A stretch of DNA of 64,000 nucleotides from Pilatotrama ljubarskyi. Lineage: Eukaryota > Basidiomycota > Agaricomycetes > Polyporales > Polyporaceae. Below, piece by piece: positions 35,242-46,942 of the stretch (positions within the stretch are counted from its first letter, which is position 1; every line of letters begins with the position of its first letter). Under the pieces are notes generated by a model that saw only the letters and a list, made by a program, of their open reading frames with translations, did not search any database and was not told where the DNA came from. The stretch is taken from NCBI GenBank assembly GCA_022385805.1, contig MU277685.1, forward strand, positions 460,644-524,643, given 5' to 3'. The translations under genes were made by a program, and so were the position numbers.

Positions 35242-37376
35242 TCATTTCCTGCTGAGATTCAAAGTCGCCATGCTCTCCGCGAGCAGGTCCGTCACTGAGG
35301 CCACACAAGCCGGGCGAGATGAGCACGGGTGCGGCTTCTCCTGCTTCTCCTGGACCGCGCTGGGACGCGGGCTCGGTACACGCGCAGCAGCGGGCTGCGG
35401 CTCGACGTCGACGATCCGCACGACAGCGGTGCCCTCCATAACGCGGCGAACCTTCTCGGCGTCCCACTCGCGCTTGACGTGCCCGTTGGGGCCAAGGGTG
35501 CCAGAAGGACGAGCGAAGGCATCCCAGAACGCAGAGCCGAGCTTGCCGATGAGGGTCTGCGAGGCGATGCTCGCGAGCATTGCCTGCTGTGCAGTGGGCG
35601 TATCCCGCTGCTGGTTGTGGGCAGAGGAAGAGGAGAGGGCAGAGTGAGCAAGAGGAGGAGAGTTCGGCGGAGTCGGATAGGGGTTGATATGTGAAACCGA
35701 GGATACGGCCGCCTTGCCGGACAGGAGAGCGTTGAGGGAAGGGCTCTTGGCGAAGTAGTGAGGGCGCAGATTGCTCGCAAGACCGCTCGGCGACTGGGCC
35801 GGTTGCTGCTGAGTTGACCTGTGAGTCGACTGTTGCTGAGCCATCTTGCCCCAGAGATGCATCCGGTACCTGCGAGAATGTGGATTCAGTACCGTGGTTC
35901 TTTAGGCTGAGCAGGAACCATGAAAAGACATACGCATCCAGAGACTTGAGCGTGAAGGGGTTGATATCCGCAAACGCGTCGAACGCGCCCATGGGAAGCT
36001 GTTGATGCTCCTTCGGCTTCTCCTCATTTCGTCCGCTGAGAAGGGATGCGAGTGATGCGGGCGAGCCATTGAGAGTTGGGTTGATGTTCTCCTGGAGGGC
36101 CGGGCTCCTGCGTCCTGCAACGGGCTTGCCGCTCAGCACGCTGCTCAGATCCGGAACGAGAGTCGTGTGAACAGGCGTGATGCTGCCGAAACCACCCATA
36201 TGGGCTCCACCCCAGAAGGCGCGGGCGCCCATACGAGGTGATGTCGGGAGATCCTTCTGAGTGTTGGGCGTAAGCAGAGGGCTGCGCGGGTTAGTCGGCG
36301 GGGGTGAAGGAGAAGAGGCCGAAGACGAGGCCAGGACGGAGGCAGGAACGGTAGGCAAGGGAGCAGGAGGAGGAAGAACTGGGGTTTCGCCACGAGCACG
36401 GCCATCGAGGAGCGCTTTCTTGAGGGCCGCAATCTCTTGACGCAGCGCCACATTCTCGCTCTTCGTGCTACCGAGTTCAGACCGGATGGCGTCGATGAGC
36501 CTGTCGCGTTCGGCGATGTCGCCCTCCAGGGTGGCGATGTACTCTGTATCAATGTTAGAACATGGTGCAACTCGGATGAGTACATCACAAAGTCGACTTG
36601 CCCTTTCGTCTGACGCGGAAGTTGCGCGCGCTAATCTTGTTGCGGAGCTGGCGCTTCTCCTTGGAGGACATTTTCTTATACTCTTCGGGAGTCGGCCGCC
36701 AGTCGTCGGGCTCGACGGACGTCGTCGAGATGACTCCCGACGGCTTCGAGTTCTCCTTCTTCTCCACGCCTGCCGAACGCTTCACGATACCGCCCTCGCG
36801 GACGGTACCCTTCCGATTCGACTTGCCCTTCCCGCCCACCTTCACCGGAGCAATCACCGAGTCTTCGGGGATGCTTTGCAGGTCCTGGTGGTCATGAAGG
36901 AACTCGTCGTCGTCACCCTCCTCCTCCTCCTCATCGAACTCGCTTGCGGCCTTGGAGGGAGCAGGCGTGCCAACCAATTGCGGGTCTATTGTACCTGGTG
37001 ACTCTATTGCTTCGGAGGAGTTACCCGAGCCCGATCCAGAAGACTCGGGGCTGCTCATCTGGTTGATGGAAGGGAGGGCGAGGAAGTCGTAACCAGGAGC
37101 GGTGGCGGGAGGGACGGAGAAGGAGCTGAACTTGGGCTGCTCGTCCTCCTGGGAGAGCGAGAAAAATGAATCCGAAGGGAAGGAGAAGTCGTCCATGGGA
37201 CGAATCTCGGGCGGAGTGAGGGGGACAAAGGAGTTGGAAGGCGAGGAATGGGGCGACGAGCCACTCGAACCAGGGGCCTGTGAGGACGGACCTGCGAGGA
37301 GGTCCATGTTGAAGAAGTCCTCGAAGGCGGGGGTGTAGGAGGAGAAGTTGTGCTGGACGGGATTGTCGACGAGCAT
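35242..37376 (-). CDS. bZIP transcription factor (GC-AG intron inside the bZIP)
   Basis: Exons are 37376-36602, 36543-35934 and 35869-35242; 670 aa. The DNA-binding basic region is RQLRNKISARNFRVRRK, with the N-x-x-A-A/S-R-N-F-R signature of fungal bZIPs. The splice then gives EYIATLEGDIAERDRLIDAI, and leucine-zipper heptads run to ALRQEIAALKKALL. The intron between basic region and zipper has a GC donor (gcaagt). The N-terminal half is acidic and S/P-rich, likely activating. The C-terminal part contains NPFTLKSLDAYRMHLWGKMA and SASQTLIGKLG-like helices conserved in basidiomycete homologues, to my recollection. In-frame coding-like sequence extends upstream of this Met to an AG at about 37446, so a short 5' exon may exist. 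Targets unknown. Confidence 0.88.
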
Positions 37377-38046
37377 GGTGTTGAGGAGGACGTGGTCGCT
37401 GCGGTGGATGTCGAGGTCGAGAGCAGAGTTTGGATGCGCCTGACCGCAGCGAACACACGCTTACGGGGGCAGGAATTATGTAAGCTGGCCACAGAACGCT
37501 CCAGAAACAGCAATCAGTCCTTATTTACACCCTCGGAGCTGACTTCAAGACTGAGTCTCAATGTAGGGGCAAGGAAGGCACGCGGAGATGATAAACTCCG
37601 CGTTCCGCTTACCTCCCGGCAAACTCAGCTGCAAAGTCAATTTCTCCGCATAAGATACAGAACCCTAACCTCGCCATTCTTTGGCTCGGCCTGGCTCAAC
37701 GGATGGCATCGGATGCGTACGCGTCCATCGGCATCGGCCAGATTTTTCTTGCGCAGCCACCGACGTCGTCCTCTCGAACATTGCTGCGACTATGATGTTA
37801 TACGGCCTGAACGCCACGAAGTTCCACCAGGCGATAACGAGATTAAATAGAGGTCGAGGAAAGTGTAGTCTGCGTTCTGCTGTCTTCTGATTACTCGTAC
37901 TGCTCTAGTAAGGAAGCATATCTAAATACGTTCCAAGCGAACTCGAGATGAAGAACGGGCCCCGTCAAACAGAAGAGGATCCCTTCAGAGAGCGGGAGGC
38001 ACATCCTACCGATGTGCGCCTGCTTGTTCGTGCCTATCGAGAACCC
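37377..38046. other. intergenic, possible 5' exon of the bZIP gene
   Basis: In-frame sequence just upstream of the bZIP Met (NSALDLDIHRSDHVLLNT) up to an acceptor at about 37446 looks coding. I could not find a matching ATG exon, so it may be 5' UTR. Confidence 0.4.
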
Positions 38047-40248
38047 TCAACTCATCTTGACACCCCACCCCAACACCTCGAACATGACCGGAATCGCTCC
38101 TCCGCCAAGCATCCCAATCCCGCAGTAGACGAATACCTTCGTCAGCACTATCCGCCGGCGCATCAGGCACATCAACACAAGCAGCAGCAGCAGAGAGAGA
38201 TGCAGTTACGCACCATCAGCATCGTAGTGTTTCACGTCTTGTTCTCTCTTTGCGCGCGGCTCGCTCCAGAGATCCTGCGCGTCGCGCGCGTCTGCATCTC
38301 GCGCGTGCTTCTCAGACGTGGTGCTGAGTTCCTGCTTGTTCCTGCCTCCGCGCTGCTTGATCGCGCCGTAGCCCCGCAGCCCGTTACCCCGCGCAGTGCT
38401 TGCGGCCGCAGCATCGATTCCGACCCCATCCACCTCGTACTCAACCATCCCGGGGAGGTCGATCACAGATGGGATGGGGCGCAGACTCTTGTCGGCGGGT
38501 ACGGATGTGTAGTCGGTTGCTGGCGTGTAGAAACGACGATTGGGCAGTGTGAAAAGATGGGACAGGAACCGGAAGATCGGAGGCAGGATGAAGTGGCAGA
38601 ACGACTTCGCGAGCATGCGCCAGATGACGATCGTCAGAATACCTGGTTGAGCGCACCATGAGCTCAACGGCGCGGTAAATAACGAAATAGCAGACAAGAC
38701 GTACCGATGACCATTTTGATGACGGCAAAGGACCACCAGATCCCGACGTCCGCCCAGGTGGCCCAGGTGCTCCCAGGCATAGGGCGCACGAAGAAGCTCT
38801 GGTCGTACCCGTGGTGATGCATGTACCAGCGTGCCAGCAACTCGCCCATTACCACCGCAATGAACGCGATTGCGTCCTCGAAACATGGACAATCGTCCAC
38901 AGGCTGGGGATGCCTATGCACCAGCAATAGGCACAGCGGCACTATGACCGCAGGGACTGCGTTGATGCTATGAGTGGTCCGATCGGCGACGGCACACATC
39001 GGACGACTTACCAATCCAGCCGCTGGTCCGTACCCACGCGTCAACGTAGTCTCCCACGTAGATATGCACCACCCAGACGGCAGTGCCGATGAACATGCCG
39101 GCGATGCAATCCGTGAACGAATGCATGGCAGTGTACAACCGGCCATACACGATGGAAAACACATAGAATAGCAGGGCTGCTATGAGGAACTTGTAGGTTG
39201 CTGCGGAAATGACACCCTCAACATGTGTGATGGTCTCCGCCGAGGGTAGCGCGCCGGTGCTGACATTGATTGATGCGGCGGCTGAGTCCACAGCGGACTT
39301 GACTGCGGTGGTAACGGATGGGATATAGAGCCGTTGAACGAGGGTATAAATGATGAGCGCAATGGACACGCTGTTCGTAGAGTGTGTCGAAGGAAATCCG
39401 TATTCCAAGTGATGATTCCCAATGGCTATATCGAAGAAGCGAGTCAGCTTGGCATCGATGCAGAACGAATGGGCGACATACTCAGTCGAGTAACGGGAGG
39501 TGCATATGGCCGTGGGCAACAAAACAGATCTTTGATGAACGAGGAGACATATACGCCGACCGCGAGCATCAGCAGTAGGCTGTGACAGATATCAGTATGC
39601 GTGCCTCGCCGAAAGTCTGCGGAGACATACTCTCGTCCGAACTCCGCTGCGCCGAAGAAATGGAACATGGGTAACATGACGAGGAAGAACGTGTGCGTTC
39701 CGAGGGAGGATGTATAGACGAAGTACGCATCGAGGAAGGGCGTGCGCACTCGGTTCTACATGCAGAGGTTAGCATGCTCCCTAACATACAGAACAGACAG
39801 GTTCACGTACTTGCATCGCCGCCAGCCATTTCGTCTCCTGCTCTACGCGTTTCACGATCGCGCGCCGGATACCCGCCCTCCACCAACTGAGCGTGCGCTC
39901 GTACACTTCGTGCGACTGCCTGCCCGCAGAACCCACGAGCAAGGCATGGTTGTCTTCGCCTTCCTCACCAGAGATGACGATACGCGCAGCTGCAGCTGCA
40001 TTTTCCGGCTTCTCGCTCCAGTTGCGGTCAACGTCCGCCTGCTTGAAGTTCACTTCCAGCCCCGTGTGTGAATCAGGGGTGGAAGAGCGCGAGTCATCGT
40101 ACGACGAGGACGTGCGGGATGAGCGCTGCGCGTCTGAGGTTTCGCGGGTGCGCGTGGGCACGTCGTGCGGACTGAGGAATTTGGAGACAAGCGGGTCGTA
40201 CACCCGCTGGGCAACAGGGGAGTGAGGGGACTTGGATTCGTTATTCAT
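38047..40248 (-). CDS. LCB3: sphingoid-base-1-phosphate phosphatase (LCB3/SGPP-like, PAP2 family)
   Basis: Dephosphorylates dihydrosphingosine/phytosphingosine-1-phosphate at the ER. Six exons on the minus strand: 40248-39811, 39755-39482, 39425-39012, 38956-38705, 38642-38214 and 38147-38047; 635 aa. The three PAP2 phosphatase motifs are present: KDLFCCPRP (KxxxxxxRP), YGFPSTHSTNS (PSxH) and YGRLYTAMHSFTD (xRxxxxxHxxxD). Multiple hydrophobic helices surround them. After splicing the last exon supplies a final helix (VFVYCGIGMLGGGAIP). The cytoplasmic N terminus is S/T-rich. RLTIGNHHLEYGFPSTH is characteristic of the LCB3/YSR3 group, as against lipid phosphate phosphatases. A pyrimidine-rich tract (minus strand) precedes the ATG. 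Confidence 0.92.
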
Positions 40249-42699
40249 AGCTAGTAGTAGTCTGAGGCGGAGTGTTGGTCGTCTATAGCTGTCGTAGAGT
40301 ACTCATGAACGAAGGAAAGCCGAGCGAAGTCAGCAGAGGGGGAGAGGTTCTGTGGAGGGGTAGGGGTGAGAGGGGTCGGAAGATAGGGAGGCTTTGGAGA
40401 GCATCACGGCTAGGTACATGTATGAGCAGAGCGGCACCTACAGGCGCCTATCGCACCAACACCGGTTGATCACGCAAATATCTGTGCACTGGCAGCTCGG
40501 CACAGCCCACGCAGTCCGCGTCCATAGAATGCGCCTCCTGGCCAGAAATAACAATGTGAAACGTCGCAGCGGTAATGCTGCCGGAAATGACGGCGCGGCG
40601 TGGGCGCCAGTGTCCGGTCGTAGAGAAGTCGAATAGTCCGTGGATAGCCAGATGTATTGCAGACGGCTACAGTACATGGGGATACATAGTACAATGTCGA
40701 GACGAATGCAGACGTACGGGTATTGGTTGTCTGCAAAAGATGATGTCAGCGAAGTTCTCAGCGTACTGCGCGCGCGGAGTTGAGAAGGAACATGAAGTCT
40801 CAGAGAACATACTGTGTCCTACATGGTGGTTCGGACATATGCTTGTCATTAAAACGATGTAGAATCATCAAAGACAAAGGAGAGGTAACGAAGGGAGCAG
40901 GCATCGAGAGGCTCACCTATTTCTGTTGGTATGTCCAAGCCTCGGATACGGATGCGAGAACACCTATGACATCCGTGCCAATGAGCTATGCGTGAACGCA
41001 GGCAATAGCATTGCGACAGCAAGCGAGCATCCTCAGTGGGTGGTAATGCAGTTTGCGCGCATGCGAGTACGCAGCGTACTCGTCGCCAGCTAATACAATA
41101 ACTCGTCCTGGGACGTGCTGTCCGGAGACCAGACACTTACGCAGGCCACGACATCTATGATTCATTACTTCGTCAGCAATACGTCCAAGGTCATGCGAGG
41201 CACGCAAACAGACGAAAGAAATCGAAAGGATGCTCCGTTGGTGATGCATGTTAAGTGAGTACGGCACACGGTGTGTTCGCCAACTCGAATGTTTATGGAT
41301 AAACTATCTTCATAGCAAAGCGTACTAGAACTGAGACTCACCTAGCGATGCCCCCATGAGTATGCTGGCGACCCGCTCATGTTCAGTCAGAGAGAACACA
41401 CGGAACAGCTACCGGCTGGAGACGACGCAAATTGTAAGGAAAGGCGGCGATGACCTCGGAGCGCGCGAGCGAGGACATCCGGATGATTGAAGCGGAGTTT
41501 CGAAAACGGCGTCGGAGTACACCGGAGTTGAACAGCTATACAGTTGCTCGAGCATAAGAGCGCTGGACGCGTCGTCCCTCGTTTCGTGGTCTGCCTCAGC
41601 CTTCGATGTCCGTCGTCTGCCTCCGTTCTCGTGGTAAGTCTTCTATTCACTACGTTCGAAGATGTCATCTTCCTCTTCCATGATGAACACTGTACAATCA
41701 GTTCTGCTTCCGAAGGGAGGGAAACCTCCTTGTGGACAACCTTATACCAAAACTCTCAATCCTGATACTTTCGTCTCCGTCTCAATATCATAGACATGAC
41801 GCTGACAATATCTCTCACAGATTGTAGTGCCTCGTCTACCTCGCTCAGTCTGTCTCAAGGCTTTCAGTAGGTGAGTGAAGCCCTGCCGCTGTCAGTACAA
41901 GACGAAACCAAGTTCATCCATTCGTTGAACGTCCCCTCGCATATCCCATCTCTCCCGCGTTCAGTCCGCTCTGCGGGTCTGTCGCCGTGTTCGCACTCAT
42001 CGTCTTGGTGTGTGCGGGCCGGGCGGGGTGGGGTCACTGCGGGAGGAAATATGAAAATACTGGCTTTTCTGATTCCTTCCTGTCCCTACCCCGAGGAACA
42101 TCTCCAGCTGACTTTATTGCCATCTCCAGGTCTCTCCGCGCCCTCGTACACTATGTTACTACGTCACAAAGGCAGAATACCAATATATCTCTTCGTACTC
42201 GTTTCTTTGCTCTTGCATGATGGGCGTCTGCCGAGGGGAGACCAGGGCCGCCTCGATAGAGGTGTTCAATCATACAGCTTGCCAGTGCCGTTTCAAACGG
42301 TGTCCTCGATGCTGGGGAAGGCTCTGAGTACGTTGACAGGGTTCATCCCGTCTGGTATTATATGAGCCGACTCAGCCCACAAGAAGGGCATCTTCGCTCT
42401 GGATCCTGAGGCGTATACGCCTGCTTGGAGTCGATGGCATGGCAATGAGTGTACTCGATTCAACGGGGAATGCTATGTTTTACAGTGCGTATGGTCACCA
42501 GATGAGAAACCGCTTGGAGAGAGATAGAGGACGACGGCTGAAGGAGGGTATGACGCAACTTCGTGGACCACCGGGTCGCTAGAAGAAGCGAACGGGGAGG
42601 GATCTGCGAAAGAGCGTGTGAGTGCTTGAGACGGCGCTGAGATCCGGGTGCGGCAGTGGTTGTGGTTGCGGCTGAGGGAGCAAAGTCCCCGGAATGATT
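40249..42699. other. 2.4-kb gene-free stretch
   Basis: Only short scattered ORFs on either strand, none with recognisable domains or consistent splice signals. The leftmost 150 bases are the purine-rich (+) promoter side of the LCB3-like gene. Confidence 0.45.
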
Positions 42700-43600
42700 C
42701 TACTTCCCAGACATGTGAGGCCGGAAGGATATTGCGAGGCGCCAGTACTTGTCGATGGATCGCGGGGGCCCTGGACGAGAATGCCTGTCTCGAGGACCCT
42801 TCTCAAGTGCGATATGTATGCATCTCGGATGGAAGAATAGCTGCGAAGTTGGTTAGTGACCGAGAACAGGTTACGGTTTCAAGGAATGGGTCCCTCACAT
42901 GGTTCCAGTGTTCTATGAGTTGGGTTACAGGGCCTTTCTTCTTGCGCCTCAAGTAGTCGTCGATGCTCAGAGTCGCAAATAACCCTGGATGGAGCAGGCA
43001 CGCATGATTGAGCATCTGCTCGAGCGGGCGTAGCATTGGGTAAAACTTACCGATAATGATCCCGAACCCAAGCAGCATTGGGAAGACATTGGATACGACC
43101 CGGTTCATCGGCGACAGCGAACCCGCTATGCGGATGTCGTGCAGAAATTGCCGCCAATCATCTTCGTTGACATCATGCATCACAAATGGGTGGGGGAGCA
43201 TCGGGCATGCGGGGGCGATGTAAGGGAACCCAAGGTCAAGAGTTTTTCCTTTCCCAATGAGCTCCATAGGTGGGAATTCGCAGTAGGAGAGTGCTGGCGG
43301 CGGCGGTCGGGTGAGCGATGAGGGGGGAGGGCTAAGGAGTTTCGCGGGGCTCTTGCCAGGGGCGAGGTTCTTGAAGTGTGCCTTCCAGCCTTTCGGGTTG
43401 TCTTCAGGAAAGGATAGTTGCGGGCCGCCATAAGGACATGTTGCAAATGATTCTGCATGCCGCTGAGGTGGAACGAGATCGAGTCGGCTGCGAGAGGGTC
43501 CAGCATGGCGCGAGTATGGTGGAGGCGGGACGATGGAGCTCGGCGAGGCAGGGCCGTCATACAACTGAGTCGTTCCACCGAGAGCAACCGCCTTGGGCAT
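42700..43600 (-). CDS. unnamed fungal protein family, paralogue C (GT-AG intron)
   Basis: Dispersed copy of the family at 31-34 kb, in opposite orientation. Exons are 43600-43051, 42984-42899 and 42840-42700; 258 aa. Shared landmarks are LSPPPSSLTRPPPPALSY, FPPMELIGKGKTLDLGFPYI, PHPFVMHDVNEDDWRQFLHD, IRIAGSLS, LGFGIIIG, and after the first intron LFATLSIDDYLRRKKKGPVT and IEHWNH. The final exon gives LFFHPRCIHIALE and ends YWRLAISFRP, aligning with the RWRLVVQYKP end of paralogue A. Both intron positions match A and B, but the first donor here is canonical (gtaagt). The N terminus is shorter and diverged. Function unknown. Confidence 0.75.
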
Positions 43601-46600
43601 ATTGGATGGATCAATGGTTCGAGGTGGAATGGGTGCCGGGACTTGTACAGACTCCCGGAGCGGAATGGGTCACCAGGAGTTATAGGCGTTCTGACACTAA
43701 CGCGCCTGTCTTGGCTTGGCAATCCAATACCAATGGAACCCGCTGCGCAGTCCTCTCGAGGCTGTCAACAGAACGCGGGGAATCGTCGAGGACCGTATCA
43801 TTTCCTGGGCGGTCGGCGCGATTGGCACTCCGCAGTCGCTGCTCGCGCCAAACCGCCCGGAAGCTGTCCACCTGTACCGACCAGTTCCGTAGGATCAGGC
43901 CTATAAGGTGCGTCTGACTATAACGCAGAGGCGCTGCGCATCTGATGCATGACAATCATCTGTTACAGCGGTCGGCGTTTGGCATTCGTGTAGGAGCTCC
44001 GTGGGCGTACCGGTACGACGTACTGCAGCAACGCGGCATCAACAGCAGCGCGACCACCTCACGAAGTCACTGCGCCTCAGCAGACAGCTGCGGTGGCCTT
44101 GTGTTGTATGCTGCTTCGCCGACTAGTAGAATGGCTCTTCCATGCAGCCCCTACAGGCTACCAGCCCGGGATGCAAAATGCGGCGCTGTTGGCGAGCAAG
44201 CGGAGCACAGCCCGCGTTACTTACTCTGGAGTCTGATGTGCGTAACACCCGGGCATACACCAGAGATGCATGCATTCTGTCCCGGTGCTTCACCACTATG
44301 GCATGGGGAGAATATCAGTTTGGATAGTGAACGTACAAGAGCAAGTACGGGAGTCCATGTAGACGTCCATTTTATCGGAACGAAGGTCACGGACCCACGG
44401 TTGTGGATGCCTGTTGACGCGCAGCCTACATAGCAGCCACGGCCCACCCGCCACTGCACTTGCAAAGTTGTACTGAAGTACTCATCAATCGTCCATCAAG
44501 GCGAGAGGCCTCTTGTCTAGATACACTCACCTGCGCAGCACACTTACCAACAAGGGTCACCCTCGACTGCTTATAGGTAAAGAGTCACCAGAGACTTCTG
44601 CTGAACTACACTAGTACAGCGCGAAACATGGATAGCCTCGGCGACCGTGACAATGCGCAAGTGAGCCTCTAAGGAAGTGCAATGTTGTCCATCGATAATT
44701 AATCATACTGTTGGCAGAGTGTGCACAATCCCATCCGATTGACTATGATTTTACTACCTCCAAGCCATGTCGACACCACAAAATCCACTGAAGATCGAAA
44801 ACTGTCTGAGGATGGTGAGGACTCGGATCTAACCCGCCGCAAGGCACCTGGGAGTGACTAGTGTCTCCTACACCATCCAGGAAAGCACGTAATTCTCCCT
44901 AAACAGGGTCGCAAAGGCATGAAAACCTCCTGGCCTATTATTTCCGCAGTATCGTGAGCGCGACGGGCATGCAGGGGTGTTGTTGGCCGTCTACAAGCCC
45001 AGCCTCCCTTCTTTAAGTCCCCGCGACTGGTCGCTCGTATGGCAAGTTAGGGACATAGCGGCTTGGCGCCAGATACTTGTCTTGCAAGAGAAGATGGTCA
45101 GTGGACCGTCGCCCTAGCCGCGGTATGTCTACTGGGGGCCGCGGTGCGCTGACCAAAGTCTGCGGGCCCGACAGACGCTGCCGCTACCAAGCACTCGCTT
45201 GGCAGTTTTCGCTGGCAGATAGGAAGATCGAAGAGCTCGCGTGGCAGACCTCTGTATGGCACTTGGAACTGCCAGGATTGGCTTTTCGACCTGCGGCGGC
45301 GTCTGGCAACCGCCGGACTCATCTCGCAGGAGAAGTTCAACTCTGTTCTGAGCGCTCTGTAGCAAGAGAAGGTGAACAGTACTGTGCACAGTATTCTCTT
45401 GCATACTGTTCTGACTAGAGAGGCAGACGCAACTGTACTTCAAGATACTCCCCGAGGACGGACGCACAGTGTGTAGCAAAGCACGCCATGGTAACCCAGC
45501 AGCATACCGGCCTTCCTTCCTAGTCCCACTGATACTATCCACACAACATGCTATCCCTGTACTGTGCGAAAGAAAGAATATACGCCATCGGAATGTGCCA
45601 TAGCGTCGCAAAGAGAGCCATGGGCTTATGAGAAGGCCTCCTTACCAGGCGCAATTGATGAGCTGAACCGGGCAGCCTGCTATCTGTAGGTGCCAATTAC
45701 ATCTTGTGCCAATGCACCGTATACATTGAAGCCTTGCGTCTCACAAATTGCTACCAGATAGGTTTTACGACGCCAATCTCGTGGAGAGCACCCCATCGCG
45801 TCCCGCCTGAGGTGCATGCAGTCCACCGTGTCCCTGGGGTAAACTCGGTGAGGTGAGTACCTCGGAAGTTACCTCCAGAGTCGACACAACCACCTCGTGA
45901 GGGAAGGCCTAGCGTCGTTTCGACCTCTCGCACACAGATAGAAGCTTACGCGAGTCGCACGTCGCTGACCCACGACAAACATCCCCATATTCCAAGGCCA
46001 TTGACAGCGTCAGGACACTCCAGGATCTGCTTTGCCACCTTAAAAGTCATGTCATTGATGGCCTGTTCGACATTCAATTTAAGGAGGGCAGCGCATTCCA
46101 TGACACTGTCCCAGGTTCTGGAGTCGGTGCACTTTTGTCGTGACCCACGTTGAGCACCGTGTACACGTAGCGAGAGACGATCTGACGGACAATAGCGCAT
46201 CCCGGTCGCGCTGCCGAGCGGTGGTACTATGGCGTGCAAATCCGGATGTGGCGCACATATCTTTCTCATCATCCCGTGGCCTCGATCGCAGGAGACCGGA
46301 GAGCGAGGGACTTGGCGACGATGCACCAGTAATGAGTACTGAGATCCATCCATATGCATAGCTCTCACTGCTTGGAGTTGAGAAGACATTGTATCCCGGT
46401 GAGCGTCCTGGTGTATAGGCTGCACGGCGTACATCTCATCCGAATGACTGGTAGCCGGCCATGTTGCCTGGCGGAAGCACAGAGCTGGGACCAGACAGGC
46501 ACAAGGCAGGCATGAGCATGGACCGGCAAGCAAACCGCCACGATTTCCTCGGTATCGCTTTTCCGGCGGGAATGCGTCGCTTATACCCGCCATTGTACCA

Positions 46601-46942
46601 TATGCGGGAAAGCTAATGCCATTTCAAGGAGTACCGGCGACAAAAATGAAGGCCAAACAGAGGTAAACAGCCGACTCCAGACGATTTCCTAATGAAATGG
46701 TGGCACGGGCGTCTAGCACCGCAGCTATTGTTCCCAAAACGTCAGTCCTTTTTGTTTGAACGGTCGAGGCGAGCGCGAGGGGGAAACAATGGAGGGCAGC
46801 CAACAAAAGCCGGGAATTGCAGCGAGCGATACTAAAGCTCCTGCTGGGCAGAGTACTTCGCCACTCCTCACCGTTCTCAACGCGGCTTTCATTGCTTTGA
46901 GCATCCTTCCCCTTACGCCCTAGAATTCTTACGACCTCCACG
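43601..46942. other. 3.3-kb gene-free stretch
   Basis: No supported gene. A 215-codon frame on the minus strand (45946-46593) has no recognisable domain and erratic composition. A 44-codon ATG frame at 46789-46923 lies just upstream of the next gene and could be an upstream ORF. Confidence 0.45.

Noticed and set aside
37598..37677. Upstream first exon for the bZIP gene starting at 37677
   Set aside because: Its splice to the 37446 acceptor would put the bZIP in the wrong frame, so the Met at 37376 was kept.
45946..46593. 215-codon ORF on the minus strand
   Set aside because: No domain, mixed Cys/Arg/His-rich composition unlike local coding sequence, no paralogue and no splice partners; probably chance.
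46789..46923. 44-codon ATG frame upstream of the disordered-protein gene as an upstream ORF
   Set aside because: It sits 20 bases before the main ATG, but nothing shows it is transcribed or conserved; left as a note only.
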